The position numbers were made by a program, and so were the translations under genes. A model generated the notes under the pieces. It was not told where the DNA came from. It saw nothing but the letters and a program-made list of their open reading frames with translations, and searched no databases. A stretch of 12,449 bases of DNA from CAZDYP01 sp964509505 (GTDB lineage Bacteria; Chloroflexota; Anaerolineae; JACRMK01): positions 1 to 12,449 of the forward strand of contig CAZDYP010000162.1 of assembly GCA_964509505.1 (NCBI GenBank), in the 5' to 3' direction. Position 1 is the first letter of the stretch. Each line of letters opens with the position of its first letter. Below are positions 1 through 5,751 of the stretch, in pieces.

Positions 1-625
1 GGTAGCGCACGCGGCTGGGTTGCGTTTGGGGACCCTCGACTAGAAAAGCGGTGAGCGGTTCAGCTTTGCCCTTCAATTCGAGCGGCGGTAAGCGATGCAC
101 CCGAAACCCGCCGCGCACGAGCCGATAAGTCGCTTCGCTGATGACCACGGCGCCTGGTTCGGCGCTCTGCTCCATGCGACTGGCGACATTCACTGTGTCG
201 CCCATCACCGTGTATTCGCCGCGCTTGCCGACATAACTCGACATCACCATGCCTGTGTTAATGCCGATGCGCATTTTGATCTCGCGCATTTCCGGTTTCG
301 TCAAGTTGTGCGCGTGTTGCGCTAGCGTCGCTTGCAAGGCCAACGCTGCGGCTACTGCGCGTTCCGCGTCGTCTTCACTAGCATGGGGCACGCCCCAAAC
401 GGCCATCACTGCATCGCCGATGTGCTTATCAATGTAGCCGCCATACTTTTCGATGATCTGATCAAGCTCTAGCCAAATGTCTTTGATCAAGTCGCTGACG
501 GATTCAAAATCAAGTCGCTCGGCGAGGGCAGTGAAACCTTGCACGTCGGCAAAAAGCACCGTTGCTAAACGACGTTCTTCGGGATAGAGAGGAGCTTGTG
601 GAGTGGGGGTGAGGTTGGAGGTCAT
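1..625 (-). CDS. Class III adenylate/guanylate cyclase, N-terminal part (partial)
   Basis: About 208 residues are visible before the gene leaves the window. The protein begins MTSNLTPTPQAPLYPEERR and goes straight into a class III nucleotide cyclase domain that makes cAMP or cGMP from the NTP. Both metal-binding aspartates are present: D27 in LFADVQGFT and D71 in KHIGDAVMA. The purine-contact Lys is K67. The catalytic N146 and R150 lie in the GDTVNVASRME segment, and T139 occupies the position of the second adenine-selecting residue. The domain closes with ELKGKAEPLTAF. With the cyclase at the very N-terminus, this matches the family's layout of cyclase followed by AAA ATPase and TPR repeats, but that C-terminal part is outside the window. 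The ATG at 625 has no clear ribosome binding site; an in-frame GTG two codons upstream is an alternative. The gene lies 99 bp downstream of the DtxR gene on the same strand and has its own promoter. Confidence 0.93.
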   Translation of the reverse strand, partial: MTSNLTPTPQAPLYPEERRLATVLFADVQGFTALAERLDFESVSDLIKDIWLELDQIIEKYGGYIDKHIGDAVMAVWGVPHASEDDAERAVAAALALQATLAQHAHNLTKPEMREIKMRIGINTGMVMSSYVGKRGEYTVMGDTVNVASRMEQSAEPGAVVISEATYRLVRGGFRVHRLPPLELKGKAEPLTAFLVEGPQTQPSRVRY

Positions 626-676
626 AAGCACACAGACTCTGGTTGTCTGCGCCACAATGAAAGAAGATTGTCGGGT

Positions 677-708
677 AAAAAATCTTCCGCAAGTATAGCA
701 CTTTGCGG
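677..708 (-). terminator. Possible intrinsic terminator of the DtxR-family gene
   Basis: On the minus strand, CCGCAAAGT and ACTTGCGG (687-708) form an 8-bp stem with one bulged A and a 5-nt loop. A T-rich run follows (AAGATTTTTT, 677-686). It starts 17 nt after the DtxR stop codon. The stem is short and the T-run is offset by four bases, so termination may be partial. Confidence 0.45.
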
Positions 709-720
709 GAGAGATGTGAA
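692..720 (-). promoter_or_regulatory. Sigma70-type promoter for the cyclase gene
   Basis: Read on the minus strand, TTCACA (715-720) and TATACT (692-697) are separated by exactly 17 bp. Each hexamer matches consensus at 5 of 6 positions. Transcription would start near 685, about 60 nt before the ATG at 625. The promoter overlaps the hairpin that appears to end the upstream DtxR transcript. Confidence 0.55.
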
Positions 721-724
721 TAAT

Positions 725-1390
725 TTAGATGACGTAAATGTTGGCGGCAATGTAATGGCTGACTGACACGACACGCTCGCCCACGCGTACCGTCAATGCG
801 CCATCGTGCGGTTCGCGATCTATCAAGGCGCCTTGTGCGCCAGGGATTAAGCCGCGCGCTTCCACCGATTGCAACACGGACATCGTGTTTTCCACAGGCT
901 CGGCTACGCGCTTCACCATAAACGGCTCGCCCGTCTTTTTTTGTGTCAATGGTCGCCACTCTTTATCTTGTGGCGGCGGATTGCCAGGAATGCGATTCCC
1001 ATGTGGGCACGTTGAAGGATAACCCAAGTGCTTGTTCAGGAGTTGTTCAACTTTGGGTGACAGCGCATGTTCGAGGTGGTGCGCCTCGGCGTCCGCTTCC
1101 GCCCAGCCCATGCCCAACACATCGGTCAGCCAACGCTCGACCAGCCGATGGCGGCGCATCAAGGCTTCGGCGGTTTCGCGTCCTTTGGCTGTCAAAAGAA
1201 TTTCTTTGCGTTTGCCGAACATCACTAAGCCATCGCGTCTCATACGCTCCAAGGTGGCGCTGACCGTTGGACGTGAGACGCGCATGAGCTCAGATAGTCG
1301 CGCACTGATGACGACCTGCCCCTCGTCGTCCAGCATGTAAATTGCTTCGAGGTATTCCTCTGTGGTGGGGGTGGTGGTAAGCTTGGTCAT
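725..1390 (-). CDS. DtxR/MntR-family metal-dependent transcriptional repressor
   Basis: A 221-residue protein of normal family length. Residues about 9-70 form the winged helix-turn-helix (TEEYLEAIYML, then SRPTVSATLERM as recognition region). Residues about 72-140 form the dimerization and metal-binding domain, with the family motif STCPHGN. The C-terminus (about 150-221) is an SH3/FeoA-like domain. Aligned to DtxR with an offset of two, the metal positions are E12 (M10 in DtxR), H81 (H79), E85 (E83), D100 (H98), H104 (C102), E107 (E105) and H108 (H106). This is neither the Cys/Met pattern of iron-type DtxR nor exactly MntR, so Fe versus Mn preference cannot be assigned. The ATG at 1390 has no strong ribosome binding site. 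A perfect palindrome lies 12 bp upstream of the start, suggesting autoregulation and control of the divergent iron genes. Confidence 0.95.
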   Translation of the reverse strand: MTKLTTTPTTEEYLEAIYMLDDEGQVVISARLSELMRVSRPTVSATLERMRRDGLVMFGKRKEILLTAKGRETAEALMRRHRLVERWLTDVLGMGWAEADAEAHHLEHALSPKVEQLLNKHLGYPSTCPHGNRIPGNPPPQDKEWRPLTQKKTGEPFMVKRVAEPVENTMSVLQSVEARGLIPGAQGALIDREPHDGALTVRVGERVVSVSHYIAANIYVI

Positions 1391-1402
1391 GCTTTGGCTA
1401 TT

Positions 1403-1422
1403 TTTATGAAACTTTTCATAAA
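1403..1422. promoter_or_regulatory. Palindromic operator, probably for the DtxR-family protein
   Basis: TTTATGAAActTTTCATAAA is a perfect 9+2+9 inverted repeat in the space between the two divergent genes. It lies 12 bp upstream of the repressor's ATG and ends one base before the -35 box (1424) of the plus-strand promoter. Size, symmetry and placement fit a DtxR/MntR operator. The sequence is not the canonical DtxR or MntR box, so the assignment rests on position. Confidence 0.65.
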
Positions 1423-1423
1423 T

Positions 1424-1451
1424 TTGACAGATTTACTAATTAGCTTATGAT
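1424..1451 (+). promoter_or_regulatory. Promoter of the heme monooxygenase/nitroreductase/ferritin cassette
   Basis: A perfect TTGACA -35 (1424-1429), a 16-bp spacer and TATGAT (1446-1451, 5 of 6 matches) point toward the gene at 1536. Predicted transcription start is near 1458, giving a leader of about 78 nt. The adjacent palindrome at 1403-1422 would place a bound repressor directly against the -35 region. Confidence 0.65.
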
Positions 1452-1535
1452 AACAACCAGTGTTCGCATGGGCTTACAAAAATCTCTGTCCCAGTTGGCG
1501 CACATTATAACCAACATCATGCGGAGTGTAAATCT

Positions 1536-1856
1536 ATGTTTGTAGCTATCAACTACATTACTTGTCGTGATGATTATCGTGTGAGATTTGAAGAGTTGTT
1601 CAAGTCGCGTGCCAAAGCGATTGATCGTTTGCATGGTTTTTTAGGCATGACCGTCTGTCGCCCTCAGAAGACAGGCGATAGCTACTTAGTTATTAGTCAG
1701 TGGGAGGATGAAAAATCGTTTCAAGCCTGGACGAAGTCACCCGAATTTTGGGAAGGGCATCGGCGCGGCTTCGAGGATGTGAAGCGTGCGAAGGAAGCAG
1801 GTGAAGAGCCGCCAATGGTTTCCACCTTTCGCACCTATGAGGTGATTGCAAAATAA
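1536..1856 (+). CDS. Heme-degrading monooxygenase, IsdG/HmoA-like (ABM fold)
   Basis: A 106-residue single-domain protein, the usual size for antibiotic-biosynthesis-monooxygenase-fold enzymes of the IsdG/HmoA group. These bind heme and open the ring to release iron. The three residues known as the IsdG catalytic set are at the expected spacing: N6 in the first strand (FVAINYIT), W65 in SFQAWTKS and H75 in WEGHRRGF. The internal motif GFLGMTVCRP also matches the family. The start is supported by GGAG (1523-1526), 9 nt upstream of the ATG. It is the first gene of a likely operon with the nitroreductase (24-bp gap) and ferritin, opposite a DtxR-family repressor. That context favours heme/iron chemistry over quinone or antibiotic oxidation. 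Product chemistry (biliverdin-type or staphylobilin-type) cannot be read from the sequence. Confidence 0.85.
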   Translation: MFVAINYITCRDDYRVRFEELFKSRAKAIDRLHGFLGMTVCRPQKTGDSYLVISQWEDEKSFQAWTKSPEFWEGHRRGFEDVKRAKEAGEEPPMVSTFRTYEVIAK

Positions 1857-1880
1857 AATCCTAATTTTTGTGGAGGGGCG

Positions 1881-2468
1881 ATGATGTCGAGCAGTGAAAC
1901 AAGCGCCTTGTTGCAATTGATGCAAAGGCGACGCAGCATCGGGTTGAAGAGCATGTCACCCGACGCAGTTAATGTGGAGGACATCAAGTTGATGTTGGAA
2001 GCAGCGGTGTGGGTGCCGAATCATGGCATGAGTGAGCCGTGGCGCTTCACGGTATTCAGTGGCGAAGGACGCCGCGCGTTGGGCGAGGCGTTTGCCGAAG
2101 CATACCGCTTGTCCACACCTGACGACAAATTTGATGAGAAGGCGTTAGTCGCCCAGCGTGACCGCGTGTGGCAAGCGCCTGTATGGATTAGTATTGGCAT
2201 GATGCCAGGCGACAGGTATCCCGAATGGGAAGAACTCATGACGATGGGCGCGGTCGTCGAGAATATGCAGCTGATGGCGACGCAACTCGGCTTGGGCAGT
2301 CGCTTGTCGAGTGGGACTATTTCAACTCACCCACACGTCGCGCACTTCGTCGGTTTGCAGCCGCCTGCCAAGCTGCTCGCGTTTTTGTATGTGGGCAGAC
2401 CAGCCGGCGCGTGGCCCAATGGTGTGCGAAAACCTGTCAGTGAAAAAGTCGCCTGGCGCGAGACATGA
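1881..2468 (+). CDS. Nitroreductase-family FMN oxidoreductase
   Basis: A 195-residue protein of the YdjA-like short nitroreductase group, which are FMN-dependent NAD(P)H oxidoreductases working as dimers. Visible family signatures are the FMN-phosphate segment RRRSIG (R16-G21), the substrate/FMN loop PNHGMSEPWRF (P46-F56), GLGSRLSSG near residues 136-145, and a terminal VGRP. Two adjacent ATGs (1881, 1884) follow a strong GGAGGGG at 1872-1878. The second gives better spacing, so the protein may start one residue later. It follows the heme monooxygenase by 24 bp and precedes ferritin by 46-58 bp. Context suggests it may supply electrons, for example as a flavin or ferric reductase for heme breakdown or ferritin iron release. 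That is inference; the family also reduces nitroaromatics and quinones. Confidence 0.88.
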   Translation: MMSSSETSALLQLMQRRRSIGLKSMSPDAVNVEDIKLMLEAAVWVPNHGMSEPWRFTVFSGEGRRALGEAFAEAYRLSTPDDKFDEKALVAQRDRVWQAPVWISIGMMPGDRYPEWEELMTMGAVVENMQLMATQLGLGSRLSSGTISTHPHVAHFVGLQPPAKLLAFLYVGRPAGAWPNGVRKPVSEKVAWRET

Positions 2469-2496
2469 GCGGAGTCGGCGTTCTCGATGTAGTTAG

Positions 2497-2513
2497 TCGC
2501 GCTGTTCGCGCGA
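2497..2513 (+). other. Small hairpin directly upstream of the ferritin ribosome binding site
   Basis: TCGCGC and GCGCGA (2497-2502, 2508-2513) form a perfect 6-bp GC-rich stem with a 5-nt loop. It ends four bases before the GGAGGG ribosome binding site at 2517. It could affect ferritin translation in the operon mRNA, but no regulatory family is recognised. Confidence 0.3.
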
Positions 2514-2526
2514 GATGGAGGGTCCA

Positions 2527-3024
2527 ATGATTTCCGAAAATATCCAAGTGGCACTGAACCAACAGGCGGCGATGGAAGCCGATGCAATGAGCCGCTATTT
2601 GGCGATGGCGTTGTGGGCGGACAGCAATGGGTATCAGGGCGCAGCGAAGCTGTTGTATCACAGCTCGGACGAAGAGCGTGACCATACGTTGAAATTTTTG
2701 AAGTATGTCGTGGATGCGAATGGTCAAGCTCTCGTACCTGAAATCAAAGCGCCGCCGCGCGAGTACAACTCGTTGCCCGAAATCTGCCAGCTCATTTTGG
2801 ACATGGAGATGGCCGTCGCCAGCGCCATTCACAAAATTGTGGATATGGCGCTCGCCGAGAAAGACCATGCCACATTCAACTTCTTGCAGTTCTTCGTCGC
2901 CGAGCAAGCCGCTGCCGAGACACAGGCGCGCGCCACGCTCGATGCCGTCAAACTGATTGGCACGGAAGGGCAAGGCTTGTATTTGCTCGACCAGTATCTC
3001 GGCAACTTGGTGAAAGAGGGATAA
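2527..3024 (+). CDS. ftnA: Bacterial ferritin (FtnA-type)
   Basis: A 165-residue non-heme ferritin that oxidises Fe(II) and stores the mineral in a 24-subunit shell. The ATG at 2527 is chosen because GGAGGG (2517-2522) lies just before it and the resulting N-terminus MISENIQVALNQQ matches bacterial ferritins. An upstream ATG at 2515 would add four residues and contain the ribosome binding site. Numbering aligns without gaps to E. coli FtnA: E17, E50 and H53 (site A), E94, Q127, E49 and E126 are all present. At the positions of E129 and E130 the protein has Ala (AEQAAAET, residues 125-132), so part of ferroxidase site B and the third iron site C is missing. It is the last gene of the probable iron cassette. 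No terminator is evident before phnD. Confidence 0.93.
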   Translation: MISENIQVALNQQAAMEADAMSRYLAMALWADSNGYQGAAKLLYHSSDEERDHTLKFLKYVVDANGQALVPEIKAPPREYNSLPEICQLILDMEMAVASAIHKIVDMALAEKDHATFNFLQFFVAEQAAAETQARATLDAVKLIGTEGQGLYLLDQYLGNLVKEG

Positions 3025-3132
3025 CAAAGGAAAGCATCTCGTGGCGCAGCTTCACAACGCTGTCACTACGGGGCGCCTTCACTATTTTGTGTGTGGTGTG
3101 CTAGAGAGCATATCACAGATGAGGAGAGTCTG

Positions 3133-4071
3133 ATGTTAAAGCAGTGGTTGGTCGTGGTTGCTCTGGGATTAGGGTTACTGGTTGCCTGCGGACCTGCGGC
3201 GCCCACGCAGACGAAGGCGAAGTTAGTGCTGGCGATTCAGCCGACCCTGGCGACCACTGAAATGGTCGCGAAAGCCAAACCCATCGAGCAGTTTTTGGAG
3301 CAGAAGCTGGGTGATGTGGATGTCGAAATCTACGTCCCGATGAGTCAAGCAGGCGTGATTGAATCGTTGCGTTTCGGTCAAGCGCATATCGCCTTCATGA
3401 GCGCGTGGCCTGCACAGCTCGCTGTTGATCTATCGGGCGCAGAATTGGCGCTGGCTGAAGTGCGCGAGGTGTTGATTGATGGGAAGAAGACAGAGCAAAC
3501 CTTCTACTTCTCGTATTGGGTGGTGCCGACGAGCAGCCCCTATAAATCGCTCACGGATTTGAAAGGCAAGCGCGCGTGCTTCACTAGCCCGATTTCGACT
3601 TCGGGTTACGTCTCACCGGTGGGACGCATGTTGGAATTGGGACTCATTCCTAAACCTGACAAAAACGAGGCGGATCCTAAAGCGTTCTTCGGCAATGTCA
3701 TCTTCGGCGGCGGCTATCAGCAATGCTGGGAAGCGCTGAAGGGTGGGCAAACGGATGTCTCCATCATTGCGGGCGATGTGCCGGAGAAACTCTACAACGA
3801 AGTGCTGGCCAATACGCGCGTTTTGGAACAACAGGGCCCCATTCCTTCGCATGGCGTGGTCGTTAGCAAAGAGCTCAGGGATCCACTACGCAAGCGTGCG
3901 ATAGACGCTATCACCGCTTTGGGTGAACCGGCGCAACGCGAGCTGATGCGTGGTTTCATTTCCAGTATTTTCGTCGGCTTCAAGGCGACCAATGCCGAAG
4001 CGCATTTAGGCACGTTGCGGAACTATCTCAAGCAAGCAGGGCTCACGTACACGGAGCGTATCGGCAAGTGA
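3133..4071 (+). CDS. phnD: Phosphate/phosphite/phosphonate ABC transporter substrate-binding lipoprotein
   Basis: A 312-residue PhnD-family periplasmic/extracytoplasmic binding protein. The ATG at 3133 is preferred over one at 3091 because GAGGAGAG (3121-3128) precedes it. It also yields a clean lipoprotein signal: MLKQ, a hydrophobic stretch, then LVAC with C19 as the lipidated residue. The mature protein has the family features: an opening LAIQP strand, the SxAHIAFMSAWPA region, DLKGKRACF, and the anion-binding loop SPISTSGYVSP, with S155-T156-S157-G158 matching the STSG motif that contacts phosphonate in PhnD. It heads a three-gene unit and overlaps phnC by four bases (GTGA). No C-P lyase or phosphite dehydrogenase gene is in view, so which oxyanion it binds is unknown. 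Confidence 0.92.
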   Translation: MLKQWLVVVALGLGLLVACGPAAPTQTKAKLVLAIQPTLATTEMVAKAKPIEQFLEQKLGDVDVEIYVPMSQAGVIESLRFGQAHIAFMSAWPAQLAVDLSGAELALAEVREVLIDGKKTEQTFYFSYWVVPTSSPYKSLTDLKGKRACFTSPISTSGYVSPVGRMLELGLIPKPDKNEADPKAFFGNVIFGGGYQQCWEALKGGQTDVSIIAGDVPEKLYNEVLANTRVLEQQGPIPSHGVVVSKELRDPLRKRAIDAITALGEPAQRELMRGFISSIFVGFKATNAEAHLGTLRNYLKQAGLTYTERIGK

Positions 4072-4865
4072 TCACTACTCCCACAATGCCTCAATTGCAT
4101 ACGGCATCGCTCGTCGGCGCGACGCGCTTGAAAAACGCTGCCTGCCGTGCCACCAATTTGTGGTTTGCCTATCGCCCTGAACAATGGGTATTGCGCGGCA
4201 TCAGCCTCGAAGTCGCTTCGACAGGTTTTTTGATGGTGTTGGGCGCGTCAGGCTCAGGCAAGACGACGTTGCTCAAAGTGCTGGCAGGGATGCTCAAGCC
4301 ACAAACAGGCACGGTTGAATTGTTGAGCCAAACCTTGAATGGACACTGCGCGCCCGAGTTGCGCCAACGCATCGGCTACATTCCACAACAACTCGGACTC
4401 GTGCGTGGCTTGACTGCATTGGAAAATGTGTTGCTAGGCGCGTTGGGACGTATGAAGGGTATCGGACCGCTGTTGGGTGTCTATCCAAAGGCTGAAGTCG
4501 AGCTCGCGCGCCACTATCTGGCGTTCTTGGGCATCGAACACAAGGCGCACGAAAAAACCTATCGTTTAAGCGGCGGCGAACGGCAGCGCGTAGCCATTGC
4601 GCGGACATTGGTACAGAAACCACAGATGATTTTTGCCGACGAGTTCGTGTCCGATTTGGATTTGCCGCGCGCAACGCAAGTGTTGGAGGCGATGCGCGAG
4701 CTCAGTCAACGTGAGCATATCGCTTTCGTCATCAACTTACACGAAATCCCGCTTGCTCATGCGGTGGGCGAACAGATTCTGATTCTCAAACAGGGCTGCG
4801 TCGTGTTGAGTGGGCGAGCGTGCGATGTGATGCTGCCAACTATGCACGATCTATTGGCTACCTAA
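4068..4865 (+). CDS. phnC: ABC transporter ATP-binding protein of the phosphonate-type importer
   Basis: A 265-residue ATPase with all ABC motifs: Walker A GASGSGKTT (59-67), a Q-loop in GYIPQQLGL, signature LSGGERQ (167-173), Walker B MIFADE (187-192), D-loop SDLDLP, and H-loop histidine H225 in NLHEIPLA. It starts at GTG, whose bases overlap the TGA stop of phnD (GTGA, 4068-4071), indicating translational coupling. An internal ATG at 4086 is a less likely start. The residue after the catalytic Glu is Phe (ADEF) where most PhnC proteins have Pro, a mild deviation. It energises import of the ligand captured by the upstream lipoprotein through the downstream permease. Confidence 0.93.
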   Translation: MITTPTMPQLHTASLVGATRLKNAACRATNLWFAYRPEQWVLRGISLEVASTGFLMVLGASGSGKTTLLKVLAGMLKPQTGTVELLSQTLNGHCAPELRQRIGYIPQQLGLVRGLTALENVLLGALGRMKGIGPLLGVYPKAEVELARHYLAFLGIEHKAHEKTYRLSGGERQRVAIARTLVQKPQMIFADEFVSDLDLPRATQVLEAMRELSQREHIAFVINLHEIPLAHAVGEQILILKQGCVVLSGRACDVMLPTMHDLLAT

Positions 4866-5647
4866 TGAAAAACACGGGCAAGACATGGCTGAACCGCGAC
4901 ATCTTCGTAGGCATGATATTGTTAGCGTTGTTGGGGGCATCGCTCGCACAGTTGGGGTTGTTTGATGGCGAGCGGTTATGGAGAGGTACGCGCAACTTCT
5001 TCATCTTCGCGCAGGAGACTGTGCCGCCTGATGTCAGCATTCTACCGCAAGCGTTGGCCGCGTTGTGGGAGACGATGGTGATGGCGTTTGCGGGCAGCCT
5101 CTTAGGATTTTTCCTCGCCTTACCGTTAGGCTTCTTGGGAGCGCGCACGCTGTCGCCCCGTCCGCTGGTGTGGACGACTCGTGTCATCGTTGGCGTCATT
5201 CGCACCACGCCTTCGTTGCTGTGGGCTGTGGTGTTCGTCATCGTCATGGGACTGGGCGCGTTGGCTGGCACGTTGGCGTTAGCGGCTTACTCCACAGGTT
5301 TTCTCGCCAAACTGTATGCAGAATTTTTTGAGGGCGTTGACCCTGAAATCATGGAAGCCGTGCGCGGCGTCGGCGCGCGCCCCTGGCACCTGGCGCGGTT
5401 CGTCGTCTGGCCCGAAAGCGCGAATCATGTGTTGAGCCAATTGTTGTTCATGCTCGAATACAACATCCGCGCTTCGTCTATTCTCGGTTTTGTGGGCGCG
5501 GGCGGCATCGGCTTTTACCTCAGCAACTATGTCAACACGTTGGCTTATCCGCGCGTGTCCACGATCTTACTGATGATTTTGGCGTTGGTCTTGGGGATGG
5601 ACGTGCTGAGTCGGTGGGTGCGGAAGCGCTACTTGTTGACGGCGTGA
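4865..5647 (+). CDS. phnE: ABC transporter permease of the phosphonate-type importer
   Basis: A 260-residue integral membrane protein with about six hydrophobic segments. Its PhnE-type EAA loop is EAVRGVGARPW, starting at E164, which docks on the ATPase. The conserved C-terminal ASSILGFVGAGGIGFYL motif is characteristic of PhnE permeases. The start at 4865 shares its A with the TAA stop of phnC (TAATG), a standard coupling arrangement; an upstream ATG at 4820 would overlap phnC by 46 bp. One permease gene suggests a homodimeric channel. The D-C-E order and tight overlaps make this a complete import system, ended by the terminator at 5663. Confidence 0.93.
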   Translation: MKNTGKTWLNRDIFVGMILLALLGASLAQLGLFDGERLWRGTRNFFIFAQETVPPDVSILPQALAALWETMVMAFAGSLLGFFLALPLGFLGARTLSPRPLVWTTRVIVGVIRTTPSLLWAVVFVIVMGLGALAGTLALAAYSTGFLAKLYAEFFEGVDPEIMEAVRGVGARPWHLARFVVWPESANHVLSQLLFMLEYNIRASSILGFVGAGGIGFYLSNYVNTLAYPRVSTILLMILALVLGMDVLSRWVRKRYLLTA

Positions 5648-5662
5648 AGGCTTAGCGATTGG

Positions 5663-5690
5663 AAACGGCGCAACTCTGCGCCGTTTTTTT
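5663..5690 (+). terminator. Intrinsic terminator after the phnDCE operon
   Basis: AAACGGCGCA and TGCGCCGTTT form a perfect 10-bp stem with a 4-nt ACTC loop, and the T-run continues to 5690. It begins 15 nt after the phnE stop codon. The symmetric A/T ends could also allow some termination from the opposite strand. Confidence 0.92.
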
Positions 5691-5706
5691 GCGCCTGTTT
5701 TCTGCA

Positions 5707-5715
5707 TGTTATAAT
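5707..5715 (+). promoter_or_regulatory. Extended -10 promoter for the glycosyltransferase gene
   Basis: TGTTATAAT is a perfect extended -10 element (TG at 5707-5708, TATAAT at 5710-5715). It lies just after the phn terminator and about 37 bp upstream of the glycosyltransferase start. There is no good -35 at normal spacing, which is typical of extended -10 promoters. Transcription would begin near 5722. Confidence 0.6.
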
Positions 5716-5751
5716 CTCCCTTTGTTTACTTCGCGTTTTGGGGAGATGGTC

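Noticed and set aside
1494..1515. Second promoter or operator (GTTGG/CCAAC around a TATAAC) before the heme monooxygenase
   Set aside because: The arms are only 5 bp and no -35 box is at suitable distance; the promoter at 1424-1451 is much better.
2437..3027. A 196-residue minus-strand open frame
   Set aside because: It is fully antisense to ferritin, whose sequence is clearly homologous to a known family; no domain seen in the reverse frame.
3091..3132. Earlier ATG for the PhnD lipoprotein
   Set aside because: It would bury the lipoprotein signal 14 residues inside the protein and include the GAGGAG ribosome binding site in the coding region.
3025..3132. Promoter or terminator between ferritin and phnD
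   Set aside because: Only weak 4-5 bp stems and poor hexamer matches were seen; nothing reliable could be assigned.
5659..5751. Upstream start of the glycosyltransferase
   Set aside because: This segment holds the phn terminator and an extended -10 promoter; the start at 5752 has its own ribosome binding site and the expected membrane helix.
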